DNA of 64,000 nt from Ruminococcus sp. (GCA_017534595.1 JAFXVY010000089.1:1-64000), one strand, 5' to 3'. Shown: positions 46,258 to 56,106, counted from the stretch's first letter. Notes: generated from the sequence alone by a model not told the origin. Translations and numbers: made by a program.

Positions 46258-46950
46258 ATGAACGATATCTGTACCGAGATCAGGCAGCGCTTGCTCTCCA
46301 TGGAGGACAAGCCCTATAAAGAGTTCCACAGCAAGCTTATCAACACCGTCCCGCCCGAGAGGATAATCGGGATAAGAGTCCCCGAAAAGAAGAAGCTCGC
46401 TTCCGAGTACGCCAAGCGGGAGGATATCAGCGCTTTCCTTGCCGATCTGCCGCATTATTACTATGAGGAATACGACCTCCACGCCTTCATCGTCATGAAG
46501 ATAAAAGACTTCGGCAGGGCTCTTGCCGAAACTGAGCGTCTGCTTCCGTACATAGACAACTGGGCTACCTGCGACTCCTTCTGCCCGCCGGTCTTCTCAA
46601 AGCACCGTCAGGAGCTTCTGCCGAGCATAAGCAAATGGCTCGCCTCTGAGCACACCTACACCGTCAGGTTCGGCATCGGTATGCTTATGAAGCTCTATCT
46701 TGACGATGATTTCAAGCCCGAGTACCCCGAAGCTGTTGCAGCGATAAAGTCGGAGGAATACTACATACGCATGATGCAGGCGTGGTATTTCGCCACGGCG
46801 CTGTCAAAGCAGTATGAAAGCATACTCCCCTACCTGACAGAGAACCGTCTCGACAAATGGGTACACAACAAAACGATACAGAAGGCAGTTGAGAGCTTCC
46901 GCATCACCGACGAACAGAAGGCATATCTCAAAACACTCAGGATAAAATAA
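46258..46950 (+). CDS. DNA alkylation repair protein (AlkD-like HEAT family)
   Basis: About 230 residues of helical repeats, with the segments DNWATCDSFCP and KWVHNKTIQKA that mark this family. AlkD-type glycosylases remove N3- and N7-alkylpurines without flipping the base. ATG 46258 has GAGGTGAT 4 bases before; the GTG at 46249 is in that site itself. Confidence 0.85.
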   Translation: MNDICTEIRQRLLSMEDKPYKEFHSKLINTVPPERIIGIRVPEKKKLASEYAKREDISAFLADLPHYYYEEYDLHAFIVMKIKDFGRALAETERLLPYIDNWATCDSFCPPVFSKHRQELLPSISKWLASEHTYTVRFGIGMLMKLYLDDDFKPEYPEAVAAIKSEEYYIRMMQAWYFATALSKQYESILPYLTENRLDKWVHNKTIQKAVESFRITDEQKAYLKTLRIK

Positions 46951-46952
46951 CA

Positions 46953-46987
46953 GCAAAGCCCGCAGACTTGGCGTCTGCGGGCTTTAT
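46953..46987. terminator. Bidirectional terminator between the AlkD-like and GH5 genes
   Basis: A 13-bp stem (46955-46967 with 46973-46985) with a 5-base loop. It starts 4 bases past the AlkD-like stop and ends just before the GH5 stop codon. Confidence 0.88.
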
Positions 46988-48844
46988 TCATTCTTCTGTC
47001 TTTTCAGCTGTCTTGAAGGTAAACTTAACGGAAAGCGTCTGTGTATCGGAGAAATCCTCCTTGTCAACGATGACAGGCTTGGCGTTCTCAACGCTGCCGT
47101 CGATGCTCCTTGCACCCTCGGGCACCTTGCCTACCCACTGGTTCAGCAGATTTACTCTCGTGCAGCTGCCGTTATCCGATGAGGTATAGCCCTGTGCGGT
47201 CATCGCTATCGGCTGACCGTTGACCTTGATCTCCTCGATCTTTATAAGGCATCCCGGGAACAGCTCCTCACCGTTGGATATGCCCAGAGCGCTGAACGCG
47301 ATACCGTGAGCGCCGCCGGCCTTGGAAAAGTCAAGGCTGACCTCATAGGTGCCATCGCCGGTTATCTCAACGTTCTCTGCCTTGACGCCTGCGGTCATGG
47401 AGGTGGGGTCGTAATTGTCGCTGGCGCAGTAATTCACGTTATAATCTCCGCTGGTGTACATTATCCACGCTACGGCCTTATCATCCGATGCGGGGATAGA
47501 TACATCCGCTGCCTGTGCGTCTTCGGCCTCCTGATAAAACTTGTCAAGAGCTTCCTGCGCCTCGGTTTTAAGCTGGTCTTCGGACTTCCCGCTCTCGGAG
47601 GAGTATCTTCTGGAAGAGTATATCTCGGAGATAGTCTCATCCTTGATCTTCTTCGAGTATTTGTCATAGAGGCCGTTGCAGTCCCAGAGCATCGGGACAT
47701 AGTTGTAAAGATCGCAGTTGTTCAGCAGATTGGTGATGAACCTGTCGGTATCGGGCTTGGGAGTCTTGCCGTTCATGGCGACAGCGTATTCGCCGATTAC
47801 AACGCCGTATCCCTGCTCGGTGAACTTTGTGAGCTTTTCCATAAGCCCGTTCATCTGCTCTACCTCGTTGGGGATGCCCCAGCTCTGCTGACCTGTCTCC
47901 CCGCAGTAGGGCCACGGAGTGTAATAGTGAACGGAAACGAGCATCCTGTCCTTGACGGTATCGGTCGGGAGCTTGTATTTTTCGTTGCAGGTGAGCTCAA
48001 CATCGGTATTGTAGCCGGCTATGAGCAGGAACCTGTTCGCGTTGTTCCCGCCGGAGGCTCTGACGGTATCGACAAAGCGCTGATTGATCTCAAGCAGCTT
48101 TTCGTAGCACTGGGTCTTGCTGAGAGTACCCGAATCGGGAGCATAATCCTTATCGTTGAGTCGGTCTCCGAGCTCCTCGTTGGCAGACTCAAAGATCAGG
48201 TGCTCGTCATAGCTGCCGTAGCGCTCGCAGAGCTGCTCCCACATAGAGGTGTAAAGATCCATGGCTTTCTGACGGGTAGCCTCTGCAGCGGAGCCGAACA
48301 TACCCCACCAGCCGCCGTCCCAGTGGTCGTTGATGATAACATACATATCGCTGTCGAGAGCGTAGTTTATTATCTCCTCGACTCTGTCAAGATAGAGCGG
48401 GTCGATAGTGTAGTCGCCGTTCTCAAAATCCATGGCGTTCGTCCAGGCTACTGGAATCCTGAGAGAATCAAAGCCGGCAGCCTTCATCCCCTCGATCATT
48501 TCCTTGGTGGTGGTCGGCTGACCCCAGTTGTTCTCACAGCTTCTCGGATCGGTCTTGCCCTTTACATAGCTCTTATGTCCGTATGCCTCCATGGTGTTTC
48601 CGAGGTTTATACCGTTTCCCATTACCCTGCAAAGCTCAAGAGCCGTCATGGAAGTATCCATTTCAGCTGCCGGCTTTGCGGCAGCCTCGGAGGACTCATC
48701 GCTCTGCGAAGCGGTACTTTCCGCCGCAGAAGAAACGTTCCCGGCAGACGGGCTTTCGCCGGAGCTTGAATCGGAGCAGGCAGAGAGCCCGCCGGATACG
48801 GCCATAGCCGCAGCGCAGATAAGTGCTTTTATCCTGTTTGTCAT
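46988..48844 (-). CDS. GH5 family cellulase/endoglucanase lipoprotein
   Basis: 618 residues. Signal peptide with lipobox LSAC (Cys23), so it is exported and lipid-anchored; a Ser/Ala/Glu linker spans 24-65. The GH5 catalytic domain (about 70-400) has GINLGNTMEA, acid/base Glu223 in NEE and nucleophile Glu352 in IGEY. Residues 455-618 form a beta-rich domain, perhaps carbohydrate-binding, that I cannot assign. No dockerin. Substrates could be cellulose, xyloglucan or mixed-linkage glucan. It follows the GH43 gene by 11 bases. Confidence 0.9.
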   Translation of the reverse strand: MTNRIKALICAAAMAVSGGLSACSDSSSGESPSAGNVSSAAESTASQSDESSEAAAKPAAEMDTSMTALELCRVMGNGINLGNTMEAYGHKSYVKGKTDPRSCENNWGQPTTTKEMIEGMKAAGFDSLRIPVAWTNAMDFENGDYTIDPLYLDRVEEIINYALDSDMYVIINDHWDGGWWGMFGSAAEATRQKAMDLYTSMWEQLCERYGSYDEHLIFESANEELGDRLNDKDYAPDSGTLSKTQCYEKLLEINQRFVDTVRASGGNNANRFLLIAGYNTDVELTCNEKYKLPTDTVKDRMLVSVHYYTPWPYCGETGQQSWGIPNEVEQMNGLMEKLTKFTEQGYGVVIGEYAVAMNGKTPKPDTDRFITNLLNNCDLYNYVPMLWDCNGLYDKYSKKIKDETISEIYSSRRYSSESGKSEDQLKTEAQEALDKFYQEAEDAQAADVSIPASDDKAVAWIMYTSGDYNVNYCASDNYDPTSMTAGVKAENVEITGDGTYEVSLDFSKAGGAHGIAFSALGISNGEELFPGCLIKIEEIKVNGQPIAMTAQGYTSSDNGSCTRVNLLNQWVGKVPEGARSIDGSVENAKPVIVDKEDFSDTQTLSVKFTFKTAEKTEE

Positions 48845-48855
48845 TATTGCCTCCC

Positions 48856-50187
48856 TTATTTCATGAAAACGAAGCTCTCAAAGTCAAAGAGCGATTTTGC
48901 ATCGTATGCGGGCTTCATCCAGCCCTCGACGGTATGATAAGCGCGGAAGAACACGGCGTGCCTGCCGGTTAGCTTTTTGATACGGGTCTTGTAAACACCG
49001 TCGGAGGTACCGATCTCAAGCGTTCCGAGAACTTCGCCGCTGTCGGCATCGTCTGCGATCACATCAATAAAGCAGTTCGTGCCCTGCCCCCTGACCTTGG
49101 CGCAGAAAAGCATGGTATTATCGGAAGCGTCATACCCGAAATCGAAGTATTTGTATCCCATGATGCAGCCGTTTTTGATATTGACTATCGGGCGGGTGAA
49201 GATATCAGTCTCGGTGATGTAGCAGCCGCCTCTTAGCACGCAGGCTATCTCTGCGGGGGTCTGCTTGTAGGGATCGAGCGACTCCTCAAAGCCGAGAGAG
49301 GTCATCTCAACCGGCGGGATAGTGCCGTCCTCGAGGAAGGTTATCTTCTCGACGCAGGCTCTCCTTGACATTATGGTATTGTTGGTCATCCTGTGATAGA
49401 AGACATACCACTGACCGTTGATCTGACAAACCGAACCGTGATTGTTTCCGGCGGGATAGTCAACGCCGTTGTCAATGATATAGCCGCGGTACTCAAAGGG
49501 GCCGGTGGGAGACTTGGAAGTCGCATAAGCGAGACGGCTGCCCTTTCTCGGAGAGTAGATCAGATAGTAGGTATCGCCGATCTTCCTCGGCGAGCTCGCC
49601 TCATAGAACCTGCGCTCCGCAGGGATCTCCTCTCTGTCGTCGATGACCGGTTTTTTAAGGCTCCCCCTGACGATCTTATACATACTCTCTGCATCGAGCT
49701 CGTTCATGTTGGAATGCTCAAAACCGTAATAGATATACGCCTTGCCGTCGTCGTCAACGAGGACGCCGCAGTCGTTGTAGATGCCGTCATCGCCGGCATC
49801 GGCTTCATCGTACTCATACCTTGAGAGCAGGGTGAAAGGTCCCTCGGGATGATCGGATACCGAAACGCACCCCTTCGAGCCCACGATATAAGTGTAGAGA
49901 TAATACCTGCCGTGATTGGTAACGCAGTCGGGAGCGTAGAGCTCATGATCTGTCCACTCGGCGGTATCGGCCTTATGCTCGGCTCCGTCTCTTGTGCGGA
50001 AGCTTACGCCGTGGCACTGCCAGTTGTTCAGGTCGTTCACCGAAGCTGACCAGACCTTGAGCTTGTAGTCGCAGAACTTGTCACAGGACGCCCTATCGTG
50101 AGAACCGTAAAGGTAGACTCTGTCGCCGAACACTCTCGGCTCACCGTCTGGGATGTACTCCCAAAGCGGAAGAATGGGATTTGGCAC
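48856..50187 (-). CDS. GH43 family glycoside hydrolase, intracellular
   Basis: 443 residues, no signal peptide, so it is expected in the cytoplasm. The five-bladed propeller's catalytic residues are visible: Asp14 (PDGEPRV), Asp139 (YNDCG) and Glu196 (FYEASSP). Residues 320-443 form a beta-sandwich like a CBM6-type domain. It would release arabinose or xylose from imported oligosaccharides. GTG start with GGAGG 8 bases before. It is the first gene of an operon with the surface GH5 enzyme. Confidence 0.9.
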   Translation of the reverse strand: MPNPILPLWEYIPDGEPRVFGDRVYLYGSHDRASCDKFCDYKLKVWSASVNDLNNWQCHGVSFRTRDGAEHKADTAEWTDHELYAPDCVTNHGRYYLYTYIVGSKGCVSVSDHPEGPFTLLSRYEYDEADAGDDGIYNDCGVLVDDDGKAYIYYGFEHSNMNELDAESMYKIVRGSLKKPVIDDREEIPAERRFYEASSPRKIGDTYYLIYSPRKGSRLAYATSKSPTGPFEYRGYIIDNGVDYPAGNNHGSVCQINGQWYVFYHRMTNNTIMSRRACVEKITFLEDGTIPPVEMTSLGFEESLDPYKQTPAEIACVLRGGCYITETDIFTRPIVNIKNGCIMGYKYFDFGYDASDNTMLFCAKVRGQGTNCFIDVIADDADSGEVLGTLEIGTSDGVYKTRIKKLTGRHAVFFRAYHTVEGWMKPAYDAKSLFDFESFVFMK

Positions 50188-50214
50188 AACAATTTCCTCC
50201 TTGTTTAATATTTT

Positions 50215-50234
50215 AATATACCGTCCGATATATT
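50215..50234 (-). promoter_or_regulatory. Candidate operator in the GH43 leader
   Basis: A 20-bp near-palindrome, AATATA(N8)TATATT, with 16 of 20 symmetric bases. It lies just after the predicted transcription start of the GH43-GH5 operon, a typical repressor position. No regulator gene is next to it. Confidence 0.5.
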
Positions 50235-50246
50235 GTCGTTATGATG

Positions 50247-50275
50247 ATTATATCAGACAAATGCAATTCTGTCAA
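50247..50275 (-). promoter_or_regulatory. Promoter of the GH43-GH5 operon
   Basis: TTGACA (50270-50275), 17-bp spacer, TATAAT (50247-50252) on the minus strand: full consensus. Confidence 0.9.
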
Positions 50276-50282
50276 TAGATAA

Positions 50283-50322
50283 AACGCAAAAAGATCCGCA
50301 AATCGTTTTTTTGCGGATCTTT
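50283..50322 (-). terminator. Terminator of the ABC exporter operon
   Basis: A 13-bp stem (50290-50302 with 50310-50322) followed on the minus strand by TTTTTGCGTTTT, 15 bases after the stop. Confidence 0.9.
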
Positions 50323-50337
50323 GAGTTTAATATTCTT

Positions 50338-52242
50338 TTATTCAAGCTCAAATGCTCCTGTATAGAGCTGATAGTAGGTACCCTTTTCTTCAATGAGCTT
50401 CTTGTGGTTACCGCGCTCGATTATCCTTCCGTGATCGAGCACCATGATAACGTCGGAGTTCTTTACGGTGGAAAGCCTGTGAGCGATCACGAATACCGTT
50501 CTGCCCTCCATGAGCTTATCCATGCCGCGCTGAACGATAGCCTCGGTCCTGGTGTCTATCGAGGAGGTCGCCTCGTCAAGGATCATTACCGGGGGATCGG
50601 CTACCGCTGCTCTCGCTATTGCTATCAGCTGACGCTGACCCTGCGAGAGATTGGCGCCGTTGTTTGTAAGCTCGGTCTTGTAGCCTACGGGGAGCCTTGT
50701 GATGAAATCGTCTGCGCCGGCGAGCTTCGCGGCGGCGATACACTCCTCATCGGTGGCATCGAGCCTGCCGTAGCGGATATTGTCCATTACAGTGCCGGTA
50801 AACAGGTTAGTTTCCTGAAGCACAAGCCCGAGGGAACGGCGGAGATCCTGTTTCTTGATCTTGTTGATATTGATGCCGTCATACCTGATCTTGCCGTCCG
50901 CGATATCGTAGAAGCGGTTTATAAGGTTGGTGATAGTCGTCTTGCCGGCACCGGTAGCGCCGACGAAAGCCACCTTCTGACCGGGCTCGGCGAATACGCT
51001 TACATCGTGCAGGACGTCCTTGCCGGGCTCGTAGGCGAAATCGACGCTGTCCATTCTGACGTCGCCCTTGAGCAGAGTGTAGGTAACGGTGCCGTCAGCG
51101 GAATGAGGATGCTTCCAGGCCCACTTATGGGTGCGGTCAGATGTCTCGACGAGCTGACCGTTCTCCTCTTTGACATTGACGAGAGTAACATAGCCCTCGT
51201 CCTCCTCAGGCTGCTCATCCATGAGCGAGAATATTCTCGTTGCGCCCGCCATACCCATTACGACGGCGTTTACCTGCTGCGAAACAGTGTTGATGTTTCC
51301 AGAGAACTGCTTGGTCATATTGAGGAACGGGACCACAATGCTTATCGAGAACGGAAGCCCGGAGATGCTGACATTTCCGGTGCCGAAGGCGATGAACAGT
51401 CCCCCGACCATAGCGATCACCGCATAGAGGATGTTTCCGATGTTCATGATAACCGGAGCAAGGGAGTTGGCGTAAGCGTTGGCGGTGTAGCTGGTCTTGA
51501 ACAGCGACTCGTTATACTCGTCGAAGCCGGTGTTGACCTCGTCCTCATGGCTGAACACCTTAACGACCTTCTGGCCGTTCATGATCTCCTGGATATAGCC
51601 CTCGGTCTTGCCCATTGTCACCTGCTGGCGGATAAAGAACTTCGCAGATCCCCCTGCAAGCTTCTTGGACACGAACAGCATCATTATGATGCCGACCACT
51701 ACTATAAGGGTCATCCACAGGCTGTAATAGAGCATCAGCGCGAAGACGAACACAACTATCGCCAATGATTGTATCAGTGAAGGGATAGCCTGTGAAACGA
51801 GCTGACGGAGGGTGTCTATATCGTTGGTGTAGTAGCTCATTATATCGCCGTGCTTGTGAGTATCGAAATACTTGATGGGAAGGTTCTGCATCCCCTCAAA
51901 CATAGCGATCCTCATCTTGCTGAGGAAGCCCTGGGTCATATAGGCCATGATCTGCGTCTGAACTGTCACGGCAATGATCGACATCACATAGAAGGATATG
52001 AGCAGTATCATCTTGGGGATGATCTCTCTGCTTGCGGCTTCCCAGTCGCCGGTCTCCGTCCACTTCTCAATGATCGCGATGACCTTCTGCATGAACATGG
52101 CGGGTATCGTCGAGGCAAACGCCGCAAACAGTATGCAGACGACCGTCACCGGCACAAGTACCGGATAGAAATGGAACAGCATCCCGAGGGTACGCTTGAG
52201 GGTGCCTCGGGCTATTTTCGGAGGTGCCGAATTATTGTTCAT
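50338..52242 (-). CDS. ABC exporter half-transporter, intact ATPase
   Basis: About 634 residues: six membrane helices and an ABC domain with Walker A GATGAGKTT, signature LSQGQ and Walker B MILDEATS with the catalytic Glu. It pairs with the partner encoded just upstream as a type IV exporter; substrate unknown (drug, peptide or lipid). Start ATG 52242 overlaps the partner's end by 11 bases and is preceded by GGAGG. Confidence 0.93.
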   Translation of the reverse strand: MNNNSAPPKIARGTLKRTLGMLFHFYPVLVPVTVVCILFAAFASTIPAMFMQKVIAIIEKWTETGDWEAASREIIPKMILLISFYVMSIIAVTVQTQIMAYMTQGFLSKMRIAMFEGMQNLPIKYFDTHKHGDIMSYYTNDIDTLRQLVSQAIPSLIQSLAIVVFVFALMLYYSLWMTLIVVVGIIMMLFVSKKLAGGSAKFFIRQQVTMGKTEGYIQEIMNGQKVVKVFSHEDEVNTGFDEYNESLFKTSYTANAYANSLAPVIMNIGNILYAVIAMVGGLFIAFGTGNVSISGLPFSISIVVPFLNMTKQFSGNINTVSQQVNAVVMGMAGATRIFSLMDEQPEEDEGYVTLVNVKEENGQLVETSDRTHKWAWKHPHSADGTVTYTLLKGDVRMDSVDFAYEPGKDVLHDVSVFAEPGQKVAFVGATGAGKTTITNLINRFYDIADGKIRYDGININKIKKQDLRRSLGLVLQETNLFTGTVMDNIRYGRLDATDEECIAAAKLAGADDFITRLPVGYKTELTNNGANLSQGQRQLIAIARAAVADPPVMILDEATSSIDTRTEAIVQRGMDKLMEGRTVFVIAHRLSTVKNSDVIMVLDHGRIIERGNHKKLIEEKGTYYQLYTGAFELE

Positions 52243-53977
52243 CGCTGTCGCCTCCGTTCGTCTGTTCCTCGTAGACCTCGCGGTAGATATCGCTCTTTTC
52301 GAGCAGCTCATTATGGTCGCCCATAGCGGCTATCCTGCCGTTGTCCATTACAATGATAAGATCGGCGTCCTGCACCGAGGCGATCCTCTGTGCGATTATG
52401 ATCTTGGTCGTCTCGGGGATATAATCCCTGAAGCCGGCGCGGATAAGAGCGTCGGTCTTGGTATCCACGGCGCTGGTGGAGTCGTCGAGTATAAGTATCT
52501 TGGGCTTTTTGAGCATAGCCCTTGCGATACAGATACGCTGCTTCTGACCGCCGGACACGTTGGTGCCTCCCTGCTCGATATGGGTCTCGTAGCCGTCGGG
52601 GAAGCTGTTTATAAAGTCGTGAGCCTGCGCTATGCGGCATACAGCCTCAAGCTCCTCCTGCGTGGCATCCTTGTTGCCCCACCTGAGGTTTTCGGCGATA
52701 GTCCCGGAGAACAGCAGGTTCTTCTGGAGCACAACCGCAACAGAGTCTCTAAGAGCTTTCATGCTGTAATCCCTGACATCCACTCCGCCGACGCAGACGG
52801 TCCCCTCGGTAACATCATAGAGCCTCGGGATAAGCTGTATAAGCGTGGACTTACTGGAACCGGTACCGCCTATTATCCCGACGGTCATACCGGAGTCGAT
52901 ATGCAGGTCGATATCCGAAAGCGAAAACCTTTCGGCCTTTTCGGAATACTTGAAGCTGACGTCTTTGAAATCAATGGAACCGTCAGCGACCTGGGTAACG
53001 GGATCCTCGGGCTCCTTGAGCTCGGGTTCCTCCGAGAGGACCTCGCAGATACGCTTTGCCGACTCGGCGGAGATCGTGATGATAACGAGTATCATCGAGA
53101 GCATCATCAGAGATATAAGTATCTGCATTCCGTAGGTGACCATAGCGGTGAGCTGACCTACATTGATCTCGGTGCCCCTCTTGGAAATTATCATCCAGGA
53201 GCCTACGATCAGCACGAACGCCATATTGAAGTAGATGCAAAAGTTCATCAGCGGGTTGTTCAGAGCTACGATACGCTCGGCTCTTGTAAAGTCCTTGCGG
53301 ATATTGTCTGCGGCCTTTGTGAAATTCTGCTTTTCGTATTCCTCACGGGAGAAGCCCTTGACGACTCTCATCCCGCGGACGTTTTCCTCTATCGACTCAT
53401 TGAGCTTGTCGTACTTCCTGAAAACGCTCCTGAATGCGGGCATTGCCTTCCTGAACACGAGGATCAGGCCCATGGCAAGTACGGGTATGACTATCACGAA
53501 AGCACTTGCGAGCATACCGCCCATTATGTAGGCCATAACGACAGCGAAGACCAGCATTATAGGGCATCTGACGGCTGTTCTGATTATCATCATATAGCTC
53601 ATCTGAACGTTGGCAACGTCGGTAGTGAGCCTCGTAACGAGTGACGAAGACGAGAACTTGTCGATATTCCCGAAGGAGAAAGCCTGCACCTTATTGAAGA
53701 CGTCCTTTCTGACATTCTTCGCAAAGCCTGCCGAAGCCTTTGAGCAGGTGAAGCTTGCAAGAGCGCCGAAGCTCAGTGAGCATATCGCCAGACCCACAAG
53801 AAACAGACCCGTCCCGACGATCTCGCCGGAACCTGCACCGGCATTGATGTTGTTTACGAGATTAGCCGTGATGAACGGTATGAATATCTCGATAACAGCC
53901 TCGCAGATAATGAACACGAATGTCAGTATCGTCAAGGTCTTGTATTCTCTGACACATTTTGCCAGCTGCTTTAACAT
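52232..53977 (-). CDS. ABC exporter half-transporter with degenerate ATPase site
   Basis: About 581 residues, six membrane helices and an ABC domain: Walker A GGTGSSKST, signature VSGGQ and Walker B ILDDSTS, where the catalytic Glu is Asp. A degenerate site in one half is normal for heterodimeric exporters (for example BmrC/BmrD type). AGGAGG lies 7 bases before ATG 53977. Confidence 0.93.
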   Translation of the reverse strand: MLKQLAKCVREYKTLTILTFVFIICEAVIEIFIPFITANLVNNINAGAGSGEIVGTGLFLVGLAICSLSFGALASFTCSKASAGFAKNVRKDVFNKVQAFSFGNIDKFSSSSLVTRLTTDVANVQMSYMMIIRTAVRCPIMLVFAVVMAYIMGGMLASAFVIVIPVLAMGLILVFRKAMPAFRSVFRKYDKLNESIEENVRGMRVVKGFSREEYEKQNFTKAADNIRKDFTRAERIVALNNPLMNFCIYFNMAFVLIVGSWMIISKRGTEINVGQLTAMVTYGMQILISLMMLSMILVIITISAESAKRICEVLSEEPELKEPEDPVTQVADGSIDFKDVSFKYSEKAERFSLSDIDLHIDSGMTVGIIGGTGSSKSTLIQLIPRLYDVTEGTVCVGGVDVRDYSMKALRDSVAVVLQKNLLFSGTIAENLRWGNKDATQEELEAVCRIAQAHDFINSFPDGYETHIEQGGTNVSGGQKQRICIARAMLKKPKILILDDSTSAVDTKTDALIRAGFRDYIPETTKIIIAQRIASVQDADLIIVMDNGRIAAMGDHNELLEKSDIYREVYEEQTNGGDSDEQ

Positions 53978-54056
53978 TCCATATCCTCCTGTCCGACCCT
54001 TTACGCGCTTATATATATAGCGTTCCGGATCCTTTGATGAATACATTATCTTATAT

Positions 54057-54085
54057 ATTATAAGCGAAACTACAAGAAAAGTCAA
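54057..54085 (-). promoter_or_regulatory. Promoter of the ABC exporter operon
   Basis: TTGACT (54080-54085), 17-bp spacer, TATAAT (54057-54062) on the minus strand. Confidence 0.85.
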
Positions 54086-54220
54086 GCAAAAGAAAAGCAT
54101 TTGTTTGCTGATTATTGCTATTCATAATCGAGTATCTCAGAGCATAGTAATTAACAAAGGGCGGCACCCGACCCGCCCCGATCCGCAAGGATAACAGTAA
54201 AAGAAAAGAGGACGAAAACC

Positions 54221-55141
54221 ATGAACAGCTTCTATCCCGAAGGAGAAATAATCTCAAACAGCGATATTTCAGAGCTTCTTGCAAGCGAAGATGGGCTTGC
54301 GGAGGCTTGCAGCAGAAATATCACGCTTGAAGCCAAGGCTCTGCTCTGCACCTCATCCCACGATCTTATCGTCGAGCTGCCCTGCGGCAGAGGCATCATC
54401 AAGCGCGAAGAGGGCGCACTCGGCATCCGGGAGGGGACGACGCGAGATATCGCCCTGCTCTCAAAGGTAGGTAAGCCGGTATGCTTCAAAGTCATCGGCA
54501 TTGAAAAAGAAGGCTCGGAGACCGTATATCAGCTTTCGAGACGTGCTGCCCAGCAGGAATGCTATGACAGCTATATCTCAAGGCTCGGAAGCGGAGATAT
54601 CATCCCGGCGAAGGTCACTCACCTTGAACGCTTCGGCTGCTTTGTGGATATAGGCTGCGGAATTCCCTCCCTGATACCGATAGATGCGATCTCGGTATCC
54701 CGGATATCTCACCCGAATGACAGGTTCTACAACGGTCAGAGGATCTTTACGGTAGTAAAGGGGCGGGATAATGACAGGATACTGCTCTCCCACAAGGAAC
54801 TGCTCGGGACGTGGTATGAGAACGCATCAAGGCTCGAGGTCGGGCAGACTGTCGGAGGGATAGTCCGTTCGATCGAGGAATACGGCATATTCATCGAGCT
54901 GGCACCGAACCTTGCGGGACTTGCCGAGAAGCGGGAAAACGTCCGTGTAAATCAGGGAGCGAGCGTATTCATCAAGGCGATAATCCCGGATAAGATGAAG
55001 GTCAAGCTGATAATAGTCGATGTATATGACTGCGCGAGCTTTCCCTCAAAGATAAACTACTACATAAACTCGGGGCACATCAGCAGCTGGGTCTACTCGA
55101 CCCCGAACTCACCAAAGGTCATAAGCACATATTTTGAATAG
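54221..55141 (+). CDS. S1-domain RNA-binding protein (RpsA-like)
   Basis: 306 residues with two clear S1 OB-fold domains (about 120-195 and 205-270) and a third weaker N-terminal one. Segments such as VTHLERFGCFVDIG and VRSIEEYGIFIEL are S1 hallmarks. It resembles the short S1-like proteins of clostridia, not a full six-domain S1. It may help mRNA bind ribosomes; role not proven. Weak AGAGGA site before the ATG. Confidence 0.83.
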   Translation: MNSFYPEGEIISNSDISELLASEDGLAEACSRNITLEAKALLCTSSHDLIVELPCGRGIIKREEGALGIREGTTRDIALLSKVGKPVCFKVIGIEKEGSETVYQLSRRAAQQECYDSYISRLGSGDIIPAKVTHLERFGCFVDIGCGIPSLIPIDAISVSRISHPNDRFYNGQRIFTVVKGRDNDRILLSHKELLGTWYENASRLEVGQTVGGIVRSIEEYGIFIELAPNLAGLAEKRENVRVNQGASVFIKAIIPDKMKVKLIIVDVYDCASFPSKINYYINSGHISSWVYSTPNSPKVISTYFE

Positions 55142-55151
55142 TACAGGCCAG

Positions 55152-55190
55152 ACAGCACCGGAGCCCATGCATACGGTGCTGTTTGCCTTT
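55152..55190 (+). terminator. Terminator of the S1-domain gene
   Basis: A 9-bp stem (55152-55160 with 55174-55182), 13-base loop, then TTGCCTTT. Confidence 0.82.
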
Positions 55191-55205
55191 ATACAGCATT
55201 TCTGC

Positions 55206-55234
55206 TTGACACAGCCCCGGCATTATGCTATAAT
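55206..55234 (+). promoter_or_regulatory. Promoter of the wall-polymer cluster
   Basis: TTGACA (55206-55211), 17-bp spacer, TATAAT (55229-55234): full consensus. It would serve the five-gene cluster up to 61188. Confidence 0.9.
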
Positions 55235-55272
55235 TTATTATGTATCACTATGCGTGAAACGGAGGTGAGGTC

Positions 55273-56106
55273 ATGGCATCGGAAAGCTACGCCGTACTTA
55301 TGGCGGTGTATAAGGGCGACAACGCGGAGCATTTTAAAACTGCCTGCGAAAGTATGCTTGCTCAGACGCTCCCGGCGTCGGAGTTCATAATCGTAGCCGA
55401 CGGCCCGCTGACCCCCTCTCTCGATAAAGTCTGTGATGAGCTCACGGAAAGCTATCCCATCATCGGGCTGATACGCTGCAAAAAGAACAGAGGGCTCGCC
55501 AAGGCACTCAACACCGGTCTGAAGCACTGCACCTGCGAATATATCGCCCGGATGGACGCAGATGATATCTCTCTGCCCGAGCGGTGCGAGACCGAGCTTG
55601 CCGTCATGAAAAAGCTCGGGCTTGACATTGTCAGCTCAACGGTTGCGGAATTCGAGAGCGACCCCTCGCAGATAACCACCCTCAAGACTCTTCCCTCCTC
55701 GCACAAGGCTATACTTAAATATGCCCGGACGCGCAATCCGTTCAATCATCCCTGCGTTATGTTCCGCAGGTCGGCGGTGGAGGCCGTCGGCGGGTACAGA
55801 GACCGCAGATTCTTCGAGGACTACGATCTCTGGGTCAGGATGCTCAATAACGGCTCAGTCGGGTACAATATAAAAAAGCCGCTGCTTAAAATGCGAACCG
55901 GCAGCGGGATGTTCAAAAGGCGCGGAGGCCTTGCGTATCTCGGGTACGCCCGAAAAATGGAGCGCTTCAAGCTGAGCATCGGCTTCTGCTCGCTCGACGA
56001 GTATCTTTACCGCATGAGCGCATTTACAGTGTTTTGTCTGGCACCCTCTGCCCTGCGTGAGAGAATGTACAAAAAGCTGCTGCGCAGAAAGGAAGATCAG
56101 CCATGA
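55273..56106 (+). CDS. Family 2 glycosyltransferase
   Basis: 277 residues. GT-A fold: VYKGD N-terminus, DxD motif in RMDADD and the acceptor segment FEDYDLW. It adds a sugar from a nucleotide donor, probably to a wall polymer. GGAGGTGA precedes the ATG. It overlaps the next gene by 4 bases. Confidence 0.92.
   Translation: MASESYAVLMAVYKGDNAEHFKTACESMLAQTLPASEFIIVADGPLTPSLDKVCDELTESYPIIGLIRCKKNRGLAKALNTGLKHCTCEYIARMDADDISLPERCETELAVMKKLGLDIVSSTVAEFESDPSQITTLKTLPSSHKAILKYARTRNPFNHPCVMFRRSAVEAVGGYRDRRFFEDYDLWVRMLNNGSVGYNIKKPLLKMRTGSGMFKRRGGLAYLGYARKMERFKLSIGFCSLDEYLYRMSAFTVFCLAPSALRERMYKKLLRRKEDQP

Noticed and set aside
47306..48769. 487-codon open frame on the plus strand
   Set aside because: Antisense to the GH5 gene, whose catalytic residues and lipobox are intact.
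46988..48844. Cellulosome dockerin or cohesin in the GH5 protein
   Set aside because: No duplicated calcium-binding repeat is visible; a lipobox indicates membrane anchoring instead.
50311..53644. Two long plus-strand frames opposite the ABC exporter genes
   Set aside because: The minus-strand genes carry all ABC motifs; the plus frames are low-complexity shadows.
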